A DNA stretch of 64,000 nt from Polaribacter vadi (GCF_018861005.1 NZ_JAHKQL010000003.1:100558-164557); one strand, 5' to 3'; counted from the first letter of the stretch, positions 25,508 to 35,639 are shown. A program made the numbers and translations. Notes: generated from the sequence alone by a model not told the origin.

Positions 25508-25945
25508 ATGTCTAAAGTAGAAGCTTTTTTAACCAAAGAAGAAGAGCAAGAAATTATTGAGGCTATTCGAATTGCAGAGAAAAATACTTCTGGTGAAATT
25601 CGTGTACATATAGAAGCTACAGCAGATAAAGATCATTACGAACGCTCTTTAGAAGTTTTTCATCTTTTAAAAATGAACAATACAAAAGATGAAAATGCTG
25701 TGTTAATTTACGTTGCAGTAAACGATAAAAAGTTTGTGATTTATGGTGATAAAGGCATTAATAAAGTTGTGCCTAAAGACTTCTGGAATTCTACCAAAGA
25801 TGTGATGCAAAATCATTTTAAAAACGCCAATTTTAAACAAGGTATTGTTGATGGTGTTTTAAAAGCTGGTGAAGAATTAAAAACGCATTTTCCTTGGCAA
25901 ATAGATGATGAAAACGAACTTTCTAATGAAATTTCTAAAGGATAA
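25508..25945 (+). CDS. TPM domain protein, cytoplasmic-type
   Basis: A 145-residue protein made of one TPM domain without signal peptide: EEEQEIIEAIRIAEKNTSGE starts it, followed by IRVHIEAT, VLIYVAVNDKKFVIYGDKGI and the helix NANFKQGIVDGVLKAGEEL. TPM domains occur in plant photosystem II repair factor TLP18.3, where acid phosphatase activity has been reported; in bacteria the role is unknown. It is the second gene of the LemA-TPM-TPM operon; its stop shares one base with the start of the next gene. Confidence 0.88.
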   Translation: MSKVEAFLTKEEEQEIIEAIRIAEKNTSGEIRVHIEATADKDHYERSLEVFHLLKMNNTKDENAVLIYVAVNDKKFVIYGDKGINKVVPKDFWNSTKDVMQNHFKNANFKQGIVDGVLKAGEELKTHFPWQIDDENELSNEISKG

Positions 25946-26811
25946 TGATGATTCGTAAACAGTTTTTTAAAGATAGTTTTCAGTGGGCAGATATGTGTAA
26001 AAAGTTGTTGTTTGTAACCGTTTTTGTTTTTTCATTAAATACCTTTTCTCAAGGATTTGAAATCCCTGAAACACCTAAGTTTCAAACTAGTGTTTACGAT
26101 TATGTTAACCTACTTTCTTCAAACCAAAAAAAGAACTTAGAAAATAAATTAGTTCGTTATTCAGACACAACATCAACCCAAATTGTAATTGCCATAATAG
26201 CATCTACAGAAGGAGAAAATATAAACTATTTAGCTGCAAATTGGGGAGAAAAATGGGGAATTGGAGATGAGGAAAAAGACAATGGAATTCTTGTTTTATT
26301 AGCCAAAGACGATAAAAAAATTGCGATTCAAAATGGTAGAGGAGTAGAGCATTTAATGACAGATTTTCAATCGAAAAGAATTATAGATAGAGTTATAATT
26401 CCTGAGTTTAGAAAAGGCGATTTTTATGCAGGTTTAAATAAAGGATCTGATTATATTTTTAGAACTTTAAATGGCGAATTTAAAGGAACTCGACAACAAG
26501 AGTCAGAAGGGTTTGATCCTGGAGTTATCATTTTTGTAATTGTTATAATCATCTTTTTTATTCTAATTTCTAGAGGAAATAAAAATAATAGAGGTGGAGG
26601 AAGAGGTTATAGAAGAGGTTCTGTAGCAGGCACAATTTTAGATACCATTATTTTAAGCAACGCTGGTAGAGGTGGAGGAAGCTTTGGTGGTGGTTTTGGC
26701 GGTTCATCTGGTGGAGGCTCTTTTGGCGGAGGTGGCTTTGGCGGAGGTGGCTTTGGTGGAGGATTTGGAGGTGGCTCTTTTGGAGGTGGAGGTGCTTCTG
26801 GAGGCTGGTAA
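25945..26811 (+). CDS. TPM domain membrane protein with glycine-rich tail
   Basis: A 288-residue exported protein. The signal peptide (LLFVTVFVFSLNTFSQG) can start at the ATG overlapping the previous stop (25945) or at the internal MCKKLL; I keep the coupled start. The TPM domain spans about 45-180 (YDYVNLLSSNQKKNLENKL, STQIVIAIIASTEGENI, IAIQNGRGVEHLMTD). A membrane helix follows (VIIFVIVIIIFFILIS, about 193-208) and then an extreme low-complexity tail of about 60 residues composed of Gly, Ser and Phe (for example GGGSFGGGGFGGG). This is the YgcG-like architecture common beside LemA. Confidence 0.9.
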   Translation: MMIRKQFFKDSFQWADMCKKLLFVTVFVFSLNTFSQGFEIPETPKFQTSVYDYVNLLSSNQKKNLENKLVRYSDTTSTQIVIAIIASTEGENINYLAANWGEKWGIGDEEKDNGILVLLAKDDKKIAIQNGRGVEHLMTDFQSKRIIDRVIIPEFRKGDFYAGLNKGSDYIFRTLNGEFKGTRQQESEGFDPGVIIFVIVIIIFFILISRGNKNNRGGGRGYRRGSVAGTILDTIILSNAGRGGGSFGGGFGGSSGGGSFGGGGFGGGGFGGGFGGGSFGGGGASGGW

Positions 26812-26861
26812 AAACCTATTTTTTACTTTCTAAAGTAAAGAAAATTAATACCCAAAATTTT

Positions 26862-27713
26862 ATGTTAATGAAAAAGCTTATTATATCATTCTGTTTGTTA
26901 TTTTTTTATAGTTGTCAGAATTTTGGACAATTAGAAATGATTGCTGATTTACCAAAAGTTTTAGATGAAGTTTCTGGAACAGAAACCATAAAAGGTTCTG
27001 ATTTAATTTGGATGCTGAATGATTCTGGAAATCAACCCAAATTGTTTGCTGTTTCTGAAGAAGGGAAAATTCTAAAAGAGATTTATGTTAAAACGAAAAA
27101 CCACGATTGGGAAGATTTAACTGCGGATAAAAAAGGTAACTTATACATTGGTGATTTCGGAAATAATAACAGCAAAAGAAAGAATTTAAGAATTTTAAAA
27201 GTTGATAAAAAGTATTTAAATAAAAAAAATGCTGAGGTAGAAAAGATTGAATTTGAGTATGAAGATCAGAATAAATTTCCACCGAAAAAGAAAAATTTAT
27301 TCTTTGATTCCGAATCTTTTTTTTACCACAATAATCACTTTTATATTTTTACAAAAAGTAGAACAAAGAAAAAATACGGAAAAACTTCTTTGTATAGAAT
27401 TCCTGTAGAAAAAGGAAAACATAAAGCAAAGTTAATTGGCGAATTCGATAATGGTAAAAAAACAGACTCTTGGATTACCTCTGCAGATATTTCTGACGAT
27501 GGCAAAAAAGTGGTACTGTTATCACAAAAAAATATTCTAATTTTTACAGATTTTAAAGGCGATAATTTTTTGTCTGGTAATGTAAAAGAAATTGAATTAA
27601 CCCACGAAACCCAAAAAGAAGGAATCTGTTTTAAAGATAATAATACTTTATTAATTACTGATGAAAAATCGGGTGGAGAAGGTGGTAATTTATATCAATT
27701 AAAATTCGAATAA
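26862..27713 (+). CDS. Lipoprotein with beta-propeller-like repeats
   Basis: A 283-residue lipoprotein with the lipobox LLFFYSC (Cys about 18); start at 26862 or the second Met at 26868. The mature part repeats a pattern of short strands ending in aspartate-rich turns (SDLIWMLNDSGNQPKLFAV, WEDLTADKKGNLYIGDFGNN, WITSADISDDGKKVVLLSQK, EGICFKDNNTLLITDEKSGG), which suggests a beta-propeller of the SMP-30/NHL/esterase-like kind. No catalytic residue set can be assigned. Its last 15 bases overlap the end of the convergent DUF423 gene. Confidence 0.72.
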   Translation: MLMKKLIISFCLLFFYSCQNFGQLEMIADLPKVLDEVSGTETIKGSDLIWMLNDSGNQPKLFAVSEEGKILKEIYVKTKNHDWEDLTADKKGNLYIGDFGNNNSKRKNLRILKVDKKYLNKKNAEVEKIEFEYEDQNKFPPKKKNLFFDSESFFYHNNHFYIFTKSRTKKKYGKTSLYRIPVEKGKHKAKLIGEFDNGKKTDSWITSADISDDGKKVVLLSQKNILIFTDFKGDNFLSGNVKEIELTHETQKEGICFKDNNTLLITDEKSGGEGGNLYQLKFE

Positions 27714-28088
27714 AACTACATATTTATACAATAATAAAGCCCAACCTGCTGCTAAAAACAAGCCTCCTAAAGGCGTAATTGGTCCTAAAAACTTTAGTTT
27801 CTTATTTTTTGCTGACGAAATAACGAGTCCGTAAATAGAGAAAGAAAACAGAATTACACCAATTATAAATGCATTAACTATGTAATTATCTATGGTTAAA
27901 GTATCATCTAAATTAAAGCCTAAAACAAGTAAAGTTATTGCGTGATACATTTGATATTTTACACCAGTTTCAAAACTTTGTAGTTGTTCTGTACTTAGTG
28001 TTTTTTTTAATAAATGTGCGCCAAATGCACCAAAAATGATTGCTAAACACCCAAAAATACTACCAGAAATTAATGCTAATTGACTCAT
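27699..28088 (-). CDS. DUF423 family membrane protein
   Basis: A 129-residue protein with four hydrophobic helices. The N-terminus ALISGSIFGCLAIIFGAFGAHLLKK and the middle ETGVKYQMYHAITLLVLG are the signature positions of the DUF423 (YgdD-like) family, with GPITPLGGLFLAAGWALLLY closing it. It is an inner-membrane protein with no established function. It overlaps the convergent lipoprotein gene by 15 bases at the 3' ends and follows the long phosphoesterase gene by 3 bases on the same strand. Confidence 0.92.
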   Translation of the reverse strand: MSQLALISGSIFGCLAIIFGAFGAHLLKKTLSTEQLQSFETGVKYQMYHAITLLVLGFNLDDTLTIDNYIVNAFIIGVILFSFSIYGLVISSAKNKKLKFLGPITPLGGLFLAAGWALLLYKYVVLFEF

Positions 28089-28091
28089 ATT

Positions 28092-31000
28092 TTAAAAATC
28101 AAAACCTACTTTAAATGCAATACGCATTCCATCATCTCCATTAAAAGCGCCTATATTACCTACAAAGATGTTAGCAGCGTTAAAAAATATTCCACCTCCA
28201 TAAGAAGTATTTGGTGTTCCATTTTCTGTTATAGGTATGGTTAAATTATCTGGTGTGTTCCAAACTTTACCATAATCAAAGCCACCAAAAACACCAATAT
28301 TCATTGGTAATAAACTTGTTTTAACACTTCTTAAATTTAAACGTACATCTGTAGTATGATAAAATGCACTTTTACCTGTAAAACGTTCATTTCTATAAGC
28401 ACGTAAACCATCATTACCTCCAATTGTTGCAGCTTGGTAAAACTCGAAATTATTACCAAAAGTAAATTGCCCTTTTACTTTAGAAGCTAATACTAATCGA
28501 CCATTAGGTATCAGTTTATGTGTAATTGCCAAAGAAGTATTATTGTAAGCAAAACTTCTTTTTTCATCTAAATTTCTAGTATAGCCAAACTTAGTGCCGA
28601 ATTCCATACCTAATGTTGTAAAAGCAGGATTATCTGAGTGTTTGTAGTTATAACTTGCTTCTGTATTTAAAAAGTTTTGTTCTTTAAATATTCTATTATC
28701 TATAGCGTAATTTGCTTCTAAAAATCTACCTTCAGTTCTTTCAATATCAAAGCTTTGGTAGTTTAATCCTATTTTTAAAGCAGCACCTAAATCTCCTCTT
28801 ATTTTTATAAACGAACCTAATTGAATTTGACCAATTTTAACTCTATTATAATCTCTGTCTTCATCATCTTTATTTGCTTCTGGATTTAAAGAATTGTTAC
28901 CATAACCAAAAAAGTTGGATGAATAATTAGGGCTGTTAAACTTTGCTTCAAAACCAAGGTTCCATCTATCAAAAATATTGGCAATTTCTGAAGAGTATCC
29001 TAACTCAAAACCATTAGTCGCAAAATAATAGTTTGCAGAAATTACGTGTTGTCTTGTAAAAGGGTTTCTTTCAAAAGAATTGACTAAGAATAGATATTTT
29101 AAACCAAGTTTAATGCCATCATCTGGGTTGTAACCAATTGCAGGTGAGATTTTACTCTGCTTATGTTTTAGTTTTTTGTAATCGTAAGTATTGGTTTTAT
29201 AATCGTCTGTAATTTTTTTATGTATGTTTTTTGTTATGAATGTATTTTTCTTGGATTTATAATCATATACCTTAACATCATGTTGTTTTCTAATGTCGTA
29301 AACATCATTATTTAAACCACCAATAATTTTTATTTTAATACTTTTTTTACCATTGGCACCTGTTAATAAAAATTCATCATCATCATCTAAACCATAAATC
29401 CAGATTTCTTTGGTAATGTCATATTTATAGCGTCTATTATGAATAATAGTTCCTTTTTTACCATCTTTTATTCTGTAGGCTGTAATTTTTGTATCACCAT
29501 TAACAAAACGTTCTATCTCGAATCTATCATCTTTATTTGTTCCTGTAATTATTTGAAATTCATTTAAATAATAAAAATAATTATCAGAAATCTTTTGAAG
29601 ATTTTCTCTTCTTCCTTTTAGTTTTCTCTTAATTTCATTTATAGTTTTACCTCTAACTTCTGTAGGGAAATTAGAAAAAGCACTCTCTATAATTTCATCT
29701 GTTATTTGATTTTGAATAATGCTAACCTGTTTATCCCAAACTTTTTTATCAGAAGCAGAAATTAAAGTCATATCTAAAGGATGACCAGATAAATTAAACC
29801 ATTTTGTACTTTTTATATCCTCTTCGTAAGAACGCATACCTCTTAAAGTTGGTATTAATTTGGTGAATACGTTTAAAAGAATTCCGTCTGCAAAAACAGA
29901 AAAAGCCTGATCTCGATCTCTTGGTACAGGTCTGTAAATAATCTTATCATTTTCTTTAAATTCGGCCCATCTCCATTGGTCTTGGTGTCTGTCCCAATCT
30001 CCTATTAACATATCAAATAAACGAGCTCTTATATAAGCTTCTTCATCTAAAGTATATTTTTCATCCTTTTTAAGGTTTTTTCTTAAATCATCTGTACTAA
30101 TAATTTCATCAGAATAACCAAAGTTTTCTTTATCTCCATGACCATCTGCAGTTCTGGCTTCAATCATATACAATTCATCACCATAATCTGTATTGAATTC
30201 TCCCAAAGTTTCTTGCTTAGGCACATAATATAATATAGGGTTTGTATGATAAATATTAATTGCATCTGCTAATTGAGCAATGGTAAATGGAGCATAAGGA
30301 TGTGAGCCTGTAAAAACGTCTAACAACAAGCTTTCTGTATATGTCTTTTTAAACTGACCCTCTACATATTGATCTTTAAAAGCAACCGCTTGTAAATACT
30401 GTACAGCATTTTTTCTTAAAGCTCGCATAACATATTCTTTACCCTCTTTATCTTCTAATCGTAAAGATTTAGATTGATGTCCTCCACCTCTTCTAATAGG
30501 TTTTAAACCACCATATAAAGTATCTAAACTTACTGTTGGCGCATTTATTTTTTGACCAAAAAATTTTCTGTATCTCTTACCCCAAAGTAAATTATAAACA
30601 CCACTTTTTGTAGTTTCTTTATCTGTATAAATAGAGGCTTCTTTTTCTGATAATTCTGCATTTGGGAAAGCATCAAACTTAATAATACTATCAGCTTCGA
30701 ATACATTAGCTTCATAAACAATTTTACGATCTTTTGCAGTATAATAATGCACAGTAGAAGAACCATCTGTATATATGTCTAACCTTGCAAAACCTTGTGT
30801 GCCATAAGAAAATAAACCTCCGTTTACATTTTTTGTAGCTGTAACTTTAGAGCCAGAACCACTAACTATTTGTGGTATGTTGTCTTGCACAATATATTGT
30901 AAGTTATGCTCATGACCAGAAACAAGAATTATTTTTTCGTTTTGCTGTGCTAAACTAATAATACGTTTTCTAAGTTCATTGTATTTATCATTTTGTTGAT

Positions 31001-31790
31001 CTGTATTTGTAACTCCAGATGTTTTTCTTAAAATATTTAAGGCACTACCAAAAATTGGCAAAGGTTTCATATGGCTTTTAAAAGAGTAATAACCTCCATG
31101 AGGACCATTTGTAAATACAGGATGATGTATGGCTAAAAGTGTCGTTTTTCCTTGCGATTTTTTAATCATTCCTTCTAACTCTTCAAAAAACTTTTCGCGA
31201 GTTTTAATTTGGCATTCATCATTAATTCCTGGGTGATTGTCCCAGTTTGTAACATACCAATGAGAGTCTATAACTATAATATTTATGTCGTCATTTACCT
31301 CAATTTTTTCTAAGGGACATCCATTTTCTGGTAAAAAAGTATTTTTACCTAAAGCATCTTCAACTAGTTTTTCTTGTCTTTTTAACCCTTTTAAGCCACT
31401 GTACCAATCATGATTTCCAGGAATAAATAAAGTTTTTCCAGGAAATTTTTTTCCAATATCTGTTTGTACTTTTAATCTGTATTTAGAAAGTTCGTGTAGT
31501 TTTTTTCCTTTAGATGGAATTCCTTTAGGATAAACATTATCTCCTAAAAAAATTAAAGTAGAATTTTTATTTGCCTCTTCAATTACCTGATTTAAATAAG
31601 ATAAAGCAGAATCTCTTTTATTGAATTCAGAATTACCAGCATCACCAACAAGATAAAATGAATGAAGTAGCTTTGCATCTTTTTTCTTTATGTTAAATTT
31701 TTGACCTTCTGTAACTTGCATTTTTACAGTGGCACAAGAATGTATAAATGAGATTAGTAAAAGCGCAATACAAATTTTCAATATTTTCAT
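28092..31790 (-). CDS. Metallophosphoesterase fused to an outer-membrane beta-barrel
   Basis: A 1232-residue envelope protein with lipobox-like SFIHSCATVK (Cys about 19). Residues about 40-330 form a calcineurin-like phosphoesterase with all metal motifs: LVGDAGN, IFLGDNVYP, FIPGNHDWY, LLAIHHPVF and LVSGHEHNLQ. A middle region of about 500 residues includes a segment reading YIRARLFDMLIGDWDRHQDQ, which resembles a kinase-fold or HipA-like DW-DRHxDQ motif. The last about 350 residues are alternating strands ending in MRIAFKVGFDF, consistent with a BamA/ShlB-type barrel (terminal aromatic residue). It is thus probably a surface or periplasm-facing enzyme carried on its own barrel. The substrate is unknown. 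Confidence 0.85.
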   Translation of the reverse strand: MKILKICIALLLISFIHSCATVKMQVTEGQKFNIKKKDAKLLHSFYLVGDAGNSEFNKRDSALSYLNQVIEEANKNSTLIFLGDNVYPKGIPSKGKKLHELSKYRLKVQTDIGKKFPGKTLFIPGNHDWYSGLKGLKRQEKLVEDALGKNTFLPENGCPLEKIEVNDDINIIVIDSHWYVTNWDNHPGINDECQIKTREKFFEELEGMIKKSQGKTTLLAIHHPVFTNGPHGGYYSFKSHMKPLPIFGSALNILRKTSGVTNTDQQNDKYNELRKRIISLAQQNEKIILVSGHEHNLQYIVQDNIPQIVSGSGSKVTATKNVNGGLFSYGTQGFARLDIYTDGSSTVHYYTAKDRKIVYEANVFEADSIIKFDAFPNAELSEKEASIYTDKETTKSGVYNLLWGKRYRKFFGQKINAPTVSLDTLYGGLKPIRRGGGHQSKSLRLEDKEGKEYVMRALRKNAVQYLQAVAFKDQYVEGQFKKTYTESLLLDVFTGSHPYAPFTIAQLADAINIYHTNPILYYVPKQETLGEFNTDYGDELYMIEARTADGHGDKENFGYSDEIISTDDLRKNLKKDEKYTLDEEAYIRARLFDMLIGDWDRHQDQWRWAEFKENDKIIYRPVPRDRDQAFSVFADGILLNVFTKLIPTLRGMRSYEEDIKSTKWFNLSGHPLDMTLISASDKKVWDKQVSIIQNQITDEIIESAFSNFPTEVRGKTINEIKRKLKGRRENLQKISDNYFYYLNEFQIITGTNKDDRFEIERFVNGDTKITAYRIKDGKKGTIIHNRRYKYDITKEIWIYGLDDDDEFLLTGANGKKSIKIKIIGGLNNDVYDIRKQHDVKVYDYKSKKNTFITKNIHKKITDDYKTNTYDYKKLKHKQSKISPAIGYNPDDGIKLGLKYLFLVNSFERNPFTRQHVISANYYFATNGFELGYSSEIANIFDRWNLGFEAKFNSPNYSSNFFGYGNNSLNPEANKDDEDRDYNRVKIGQIQLGSFIKIRGDLGAALKIGLNYQSFDIERTEGRFLEANYAIDNRIFKEQNFLNTEASYNYKHSDNPAFTTLGMEFGTKFGYTRNLDEKRSFAYNNTSLAITHKLIPNGRLVLASKVKGQFTFGNNFEFYQAATIGGNDGLRAYRNERFTGKSAFYHTTDVRLNLRSVKTSLLPMNIGVFGGFDYGKVWNTPDNLTIPITENGTPNTSYGGGIFFNAANIFVGNIGAFNGDDGMRIAFKVGFDF

Positions 31791-31807
31791 GGCGTAAAAA
31801 TAAATAT

Positions 31808-32401
31808 TTAAATTGACTTGTTGTACGAATCTAAATCTTGTTTGGTATCAATATCTACTAGATTTGCTTTTATTTTAGGTGAAAGTGTATTTTTTGTGTT
31901 TTGATTGATGAAATTTTTAGCGCCTTTATCTCCTTTTATCAATAATAAATCATCATAATATTTTGATGAAAATAGTGCTGGTACTCCAAAAAAATCGCCA
32001 TAATTAGAAGCAATAATCTTAGAACTATTAGCATAAAATAAAGAGATAAGTGTATTTAGATAACTAATTTCTATTGCTGGTTGATCTGCTAATAAAACCA
32101 AAACCCCATCAAATTGTAATTGATTTTTTTTAAAATAATGAATGCCAGAAACGATACTAGAACTTAAGCCTTCATTATAATTATTATTTAAAATAAAGTT
32201 GATATTTTCTGTTTTTATTTTCGATTTAATCAAATTAGCATTTGCACCTAAAACACAAAAGATATTTTTTATTGGTAGTTGTTTTGCTTTTTCTAAAGTA
32301 AGTTCTAAAAGGGTTTGATTCCCAATTTTTTCGAGCTGTTTAATACTTTTCATTCTCGAAGATTTACCAGCAGCTAATACTAAAACAGCAATATTTTTCA
32401 T
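31808..32401 (-). CDS. MobA-like nucleotidyltransferase
   Basis: A 197-residue protein of the MobA-like NTP transferase family. The nucleotide-binding start VLVLAAGKSSRMKSIKQLEK, the middle VLVLLADQPAIEISYLNTLI and FFGVPALFSSKYYDDLLLIK are as in MocA/CoxS-associated cytidylyl- or guanylyltransferases of molybdenum cofactor maturation. It follows the XdhC-like gene with the start codon adjacent to its stop, so both serve one pathway. No molybdenum hydroxylase gene lies in the window. Confidence 0.87.
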   Translation of the reverse strand: MKNIAVLVLAAGKSSRMKSIKQLEKIGNQTLLELTLEKAKQLPIKNIFCVLGANANLIKSKIKTENINFILNNNYNEGLSSSIVSGIHYFKKNQLQFDGVLVLLADQPAIEISYLNTLISLFYANSSKIIASNYGDFFGVPALFSSKYYDDLLLIKGDKGAKNFINQNTKNTLSPKIKANLVDIDTKQDLDSYNKSI

Positions 32402-33424
32402 TTAAGAACTATGAATTTTTCCATTGATATTCCTTAAAGAAAAAGGTTCTTTTTGTCTGATAACAGATAATATTTCTGCAATAATAGAAACCGCAATTTC
32501 TTCTGGAGTTTTAGCGCCAATGTGTAAACCTGCAGGTGTGTATATGTTCTCTAAAAACTCATCAGTAATTTCTGGTGCAAACTCAAAAAGCTCATTAAAT
32601 AAACGTTCTCTTCTTTTTGGTGCACCTAAAACACCTATGTATTTGGGATTGTATTCAGATAATTTTACCAAATATTTTAAATCTTGCACATAACTATGAT
32701 TCATAATTACAATTGCTGTGTTATCTGAGATATCAGAAAACTGAATGGTTTCTGGAGTATTACCAACAACAGAATTTGCGCCAGGAAAATCGTTCAATAA
32801 TTTGCTGTCTTTTGCAGACGTTATTACATCAATTTCCCAACCTAAATTTGCAGCAATTTTACACAGTTTTACAGCATCGTGTTCACCACCAATTATGATC
32901 AATTTAAAAGCTGGCTGCAAAATTTGCGAAAAAAGTGCGATTTCATTTTTTTCTTGATGTATGAATGATTCAGAAAATGTAAATTTTTCTTGATTATAAA
33001 AAGTAACTACAGAACCAAAATTGCCAAAAGATTCATCCTTTTTAAAGAAAAAGCTGTCAATTTTTAAGGCTTCACGTTTATCTAGTGCTATTGTAAATGT
33101 TTTTAGAAAGTTATCATCAATATAAAAAGGTTCAATTAAAATATATAAAATACCTTCGCAACCTAATCTATATCTGCCATCGTAAGTAATTACTTTGGGC
33201 TTATTATCAGAAAAAACAGATTTTGCTCTTTGAATAATTTCTTTTTCTACACAACCACCAGAAACTGCACCAACAGAGTTTAAATCTTCAGAAATAAGCA
33301 TTCTAACACCTGGTTTTCTATAAGATGAACCTTCTAAATGTACAACAGAAGCCAACACATTTTTCAATCCTTTATGTTGATTGATGACAGTCTGATTTAT
33401 TATTTCTTTAAGTTCGTGAATCAT
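32402..33424 (-). CDS. XdhC/CoxI family protein
   Basis: A 340-residue protein of the XdhC/CoxI family, which inserts sulfurated molybdenum cofactor into xanthine dehydrogenase-type enzymes. The N-terminal XdhC domain has GSSYRKPGVRMLISEDLNSV and GAVSGGCVEKEIIQRA; the C-terminal Rossmann domain begins LIIIGGEHDAVKLCKIAANL and ends with YIGVLGAPKRRERLFNEL and LHIGAKTPEEIAVSIIAEIL. It stops at base 32402, directly next to the start of the nucleotidyltransferase gene. Its enzyme partner must be elsewhere in the genome. Confidence 0.92.
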   Translation of the reverse strand: MIHELKEIINQTVINQHKGLKNVLASVVHLEGSSYRKPGVRMLISEDLNSVGAVSGGCVEKEIIQRAKSVFSDNKPKVITYDGRYRLGCEGILYILIEPFYIDDNFLKTFTIALDKREALKIDSFFFKKDESFGNFGSVVTFYNQEKFTFSESFIHQEKNEIALFSQILQPAFKLIIIGGEHDAVKLCKIAANLGWEIDVITSAKDSKLLNDFPGANSVVGNTPETIQFSDISDNTAIVIMNHSYVQDLKYLVKLSEYNPKYIGVLGAPKRRERLFNELFEFAPEITDEFLENIYTPAGLHIGAKTPEEIAVSIIAEILSVIRQKEPFSLRNINGKIHSS

Positions 33425-33459
33425 TAAAAAATTATTTATACAACACCAATATATAATTT

Positions 33460-34677
33460 TTAAATCAATTCTGTTTCAATAACAGTTTGTGTAATTAAGG
33501 TTTTATGTACAGGACATTTAGAGGCTATTTCTTTTAATCGTTGTTTTTGAGCATCATCTAAATTACCAATAAATTTTAGTTTTTTTTGCAAATGATCTAA
33601 ACGAGTTGGCTTTTCTAAGTCAATTTTTAAATCTTCGCTATGTTTTTTAGAATAAGTGATGTAAACAAAAACCTCTTGTAAATCCCATTTTTTACGCTCA
33701 GCATATAATTTTAAAGTCATCACTGTACAAGCAGCTAAACCAGCACTTAAATAATCGTAAGGAGATGGTCCAAAATCGTCTCCACCAACACTTGTAGGTT
33801 CATCAGCAATTAAAGTATGTTTTTTTGTTTGGATGGATGTTGTAAAATTATCTTCAATTAAATTTAAATGACCAACCAATTGTTCACCTTCTGTAGATAA
33901 CATTTTGTTTTCTTCTTTAGGGAAATATTTATCAACCCAAGTACCAATCATATTACCCACATAAATGCTGTCTTTTGCATTTGATAGTAAATGATCTGCG
34001 TCATCTAAACTCATAAAACTCTTTGGGTGCATAGCATTTAAATAAATTTTTTCTGCATTTTCTATACCTACAATTTTATCGAAAGGAGCGTGCATTACCA
34101 AAATTGGTTTTCTTAGTTCTTTGGTAATTTTTGGTAAATCTGTTTTGCTAAAATCTTTTACAAAATCTTGATTTATTTTAAAAGGCCTACCACCAATTTG
34201 TACTTCTACTTCACCTTTTTCTTCAATATCATTTAAAGAGTGAGAAAATAAATGTGTTACGTGATTTACGTTTGCTGGTGCACCTATAGTTGCAATTGCT
34301 TTTATATTATTTAATTGAGATGCAGCAACAATAACTGCAGCACCACCCAAAGAATGGCCAACTAATAAAGCAGGTGCTTGGTAGTTTTCTACTAAATAAT
34401 TATTAACATCTAAGAGATCTTCTACGTTTGCAGAAAAATGACTTTCTGCAAATTCGCCTTCACTTCTACCTAAACCTGTAAAATCGAAACGTAAAACTCC
34501 AAAACCGTTATTAGATAAAGAACGACTAATGTTTTTAACTGCATTAAAATTACTGTTGCAAGAAAAGCAGTGTGCAAAAATTGCAAAATGATTCGGTTTT
34601 TGATTTGCTGGTAATTCTAAATATGCTTGTAATTTAAAACCTTTTCTATTCTTAATTTCTAATCTAATCGTATTCAT
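33460..34677 (-). CDS. Alpha/beta hydrolase-OsmC fusion protein
   Basis: A 405-residue two-domain cytoplasmic protein. The N-terminal half (about 1-255) is an alpha/beta hydrolase with the nucleophile elbow [14 protein letters not shown], an aspartate region near [11 protein letters not shown] and the catalytic histidine region LDDADHLL. The C-terminal half (about 265-405) is OsmC-like, with the redox cysteines in [20 protein letters not shown] and [11 protein letters not shown]. OsmC proteins reduce organic hydroperoxides; the fused form is well known in Flavobacteriaceae, and the hydrolase substrate is unknown. It heads toward a run of redox-repair genes on the same strand. Confidence 0.93.
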   Translation of the reverse strand: MNTIRLEIKNRKGFKLQAYLELPANQKPNHFAIFAHCFSCNSNFNAVKNISRSLSNNGFGVLRFDFTGLGRSEGEFAESHFSANVEDLLDVNNYLVENYQAPALLVGHSLGGAAVIVAASQLNNIKAIATIGAPANVNHVTHLFSHSLNDIEEKGEVEVQIGGRPFKINQDFVKDFSKTDLPKITKELRKPILVMHAPFDKIVGIENAEKIYLNAMHPKSFMSLDDADHLLSNAKDSIYVGNMIGTWVDKYFPKEENKMLSTEGEQLVGHLNLIEDNFTTSIQTKKHTLIADEPTSVGGDDFGPSPYDYLSAGLAACTVMTLKLYAERKKWDLQEVFVYITYSKKHSEDLKIDLEKPTRLDHLQKKLKFIGNLDDAQKQRLKEIASKCPVHKTLITQTVIETELI

Positions 34678-34694
34678 AAAGTTTTGTTTTTATG

Positions 34695-35639
34695 TTAATT
34701 CCATTGTAATTCTTTTCTTTCTTGCCAATATAATTCTGGCGAAATTTTAAAAGAATTTAGTTGTTCAATATCATTGTTAGAAAGTAAAAATGAGTTCGTT
34801 TTTAAATTTTCTTTTAATTGATCTAAATTACTTGCACCACTTAATACAGTGCTTTTACCAATTGTTTGGTTGCAATATTTTAAAGCAATAGCATCTAAAC
34901 CAACATTGTGTTTGTGAGCTAAGCTTTCTAAAACTGTATACATTTTATTGTAGTGTGGATATTTTTTATTTCTAAAAACTCTACCATTAGCTAAAGCTTC
35001 TTTTATAACTATTGATTTATTTTGGAGTTGTAATTCATCAATAATTTCTGATAAACTTTGGTCTAAAAAATTGTAAGTAACTTGATAAACATCAAATAAT
35101 TGTTTACCATCAACCAAAACATTTAAAGCATTCTTAATCACTTCAACTTGATTTGTGCCTGTTGTAGTTAAACCTATTTTTAAATTGTGTTCTTTTTTTA
35201 AAACTGCCAATTGCTCTAAAACTGATTTGTTTTCTAAAATTCCAGTTTCTAAGGTAGCAGAATGAATTTGATATACTTTTAAATAGGGCAGAAGTTGTTC
35301 AGAAAACTGCCATTGTTCATTTAGCTTTACCAAACTATGCTCTTTAACTTCATGCACTTTTGCATTTGCATTAAAATTTGCAGTATATGTATAACCCCAT
35401 TTTGTGGCAACTTTAATAGTTTCATCATTTTTGGTTTGCAACCATTCTAACAATAATTCTTCTGCTAAACCATAACCAGGAGCTGTATCAAAATATCTAA
35501 TACCTAAGTTGTATGCGTTTTCTAAAACAGAAAAACTTTGTTTTTTAAAGGCATCTAAATCTGAATTGTCTACATTTTTCTGACGAATATTTATGTATTG
35601 AGGTCTTCCTAAAGCTGCTGTTCCTAATCCTATACTCAT
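34695..35639 (-). CDS. Aldo/keto reductase
   Basis: A 314-residue NAD(P)H-dependent reductase. The N-terminal active region reads LGTAALGRPQYINI and NLGIRYFDTAPGYGLAEELL, the catalytic Asp-Tyr pair being in FDTAPGY; the lysine is in KVATKWGY and the histidine in YQIHSATLE. The C-terminus keeps KSTVLSGASNLDQLKENL, close to the nucleotide site. It resembles D-threo-aldose 1-dehydrogenase-type reductases, but substrate cannot be read from sequence. It starts 66 bases downstream of selO and is followed by the OsmC fusion after 17 bases. Confidence 0.9.
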   Translation of the reverse strand: MSIGLGTAALGRPQYINIRQKNVDNSDLDAFKKQSFSVLENAYNLGIRYFDTAPGYGLAEELLLEWLQTKNDETIKVATKWGYTYTANFNANAKVHEVKEHSLVKLNEQWQFSEQLLPYLKVYQIHSATLETGILENKSVLEQLAVLKKEHNLKIGLTTTGTNQVEVIKNALNVLVDGKQLFDVYQVTYNFLDQSLSEIIDELQLQNKSIVIKEALANGRVFRNKKYPHYNKMYTVLESLAHKHNVGLDAIALKYCNQTIGKSTVLSGASNLDQLKENLKTNSFLLSNNDIEQLNSFKISPELYWQERKELQWN

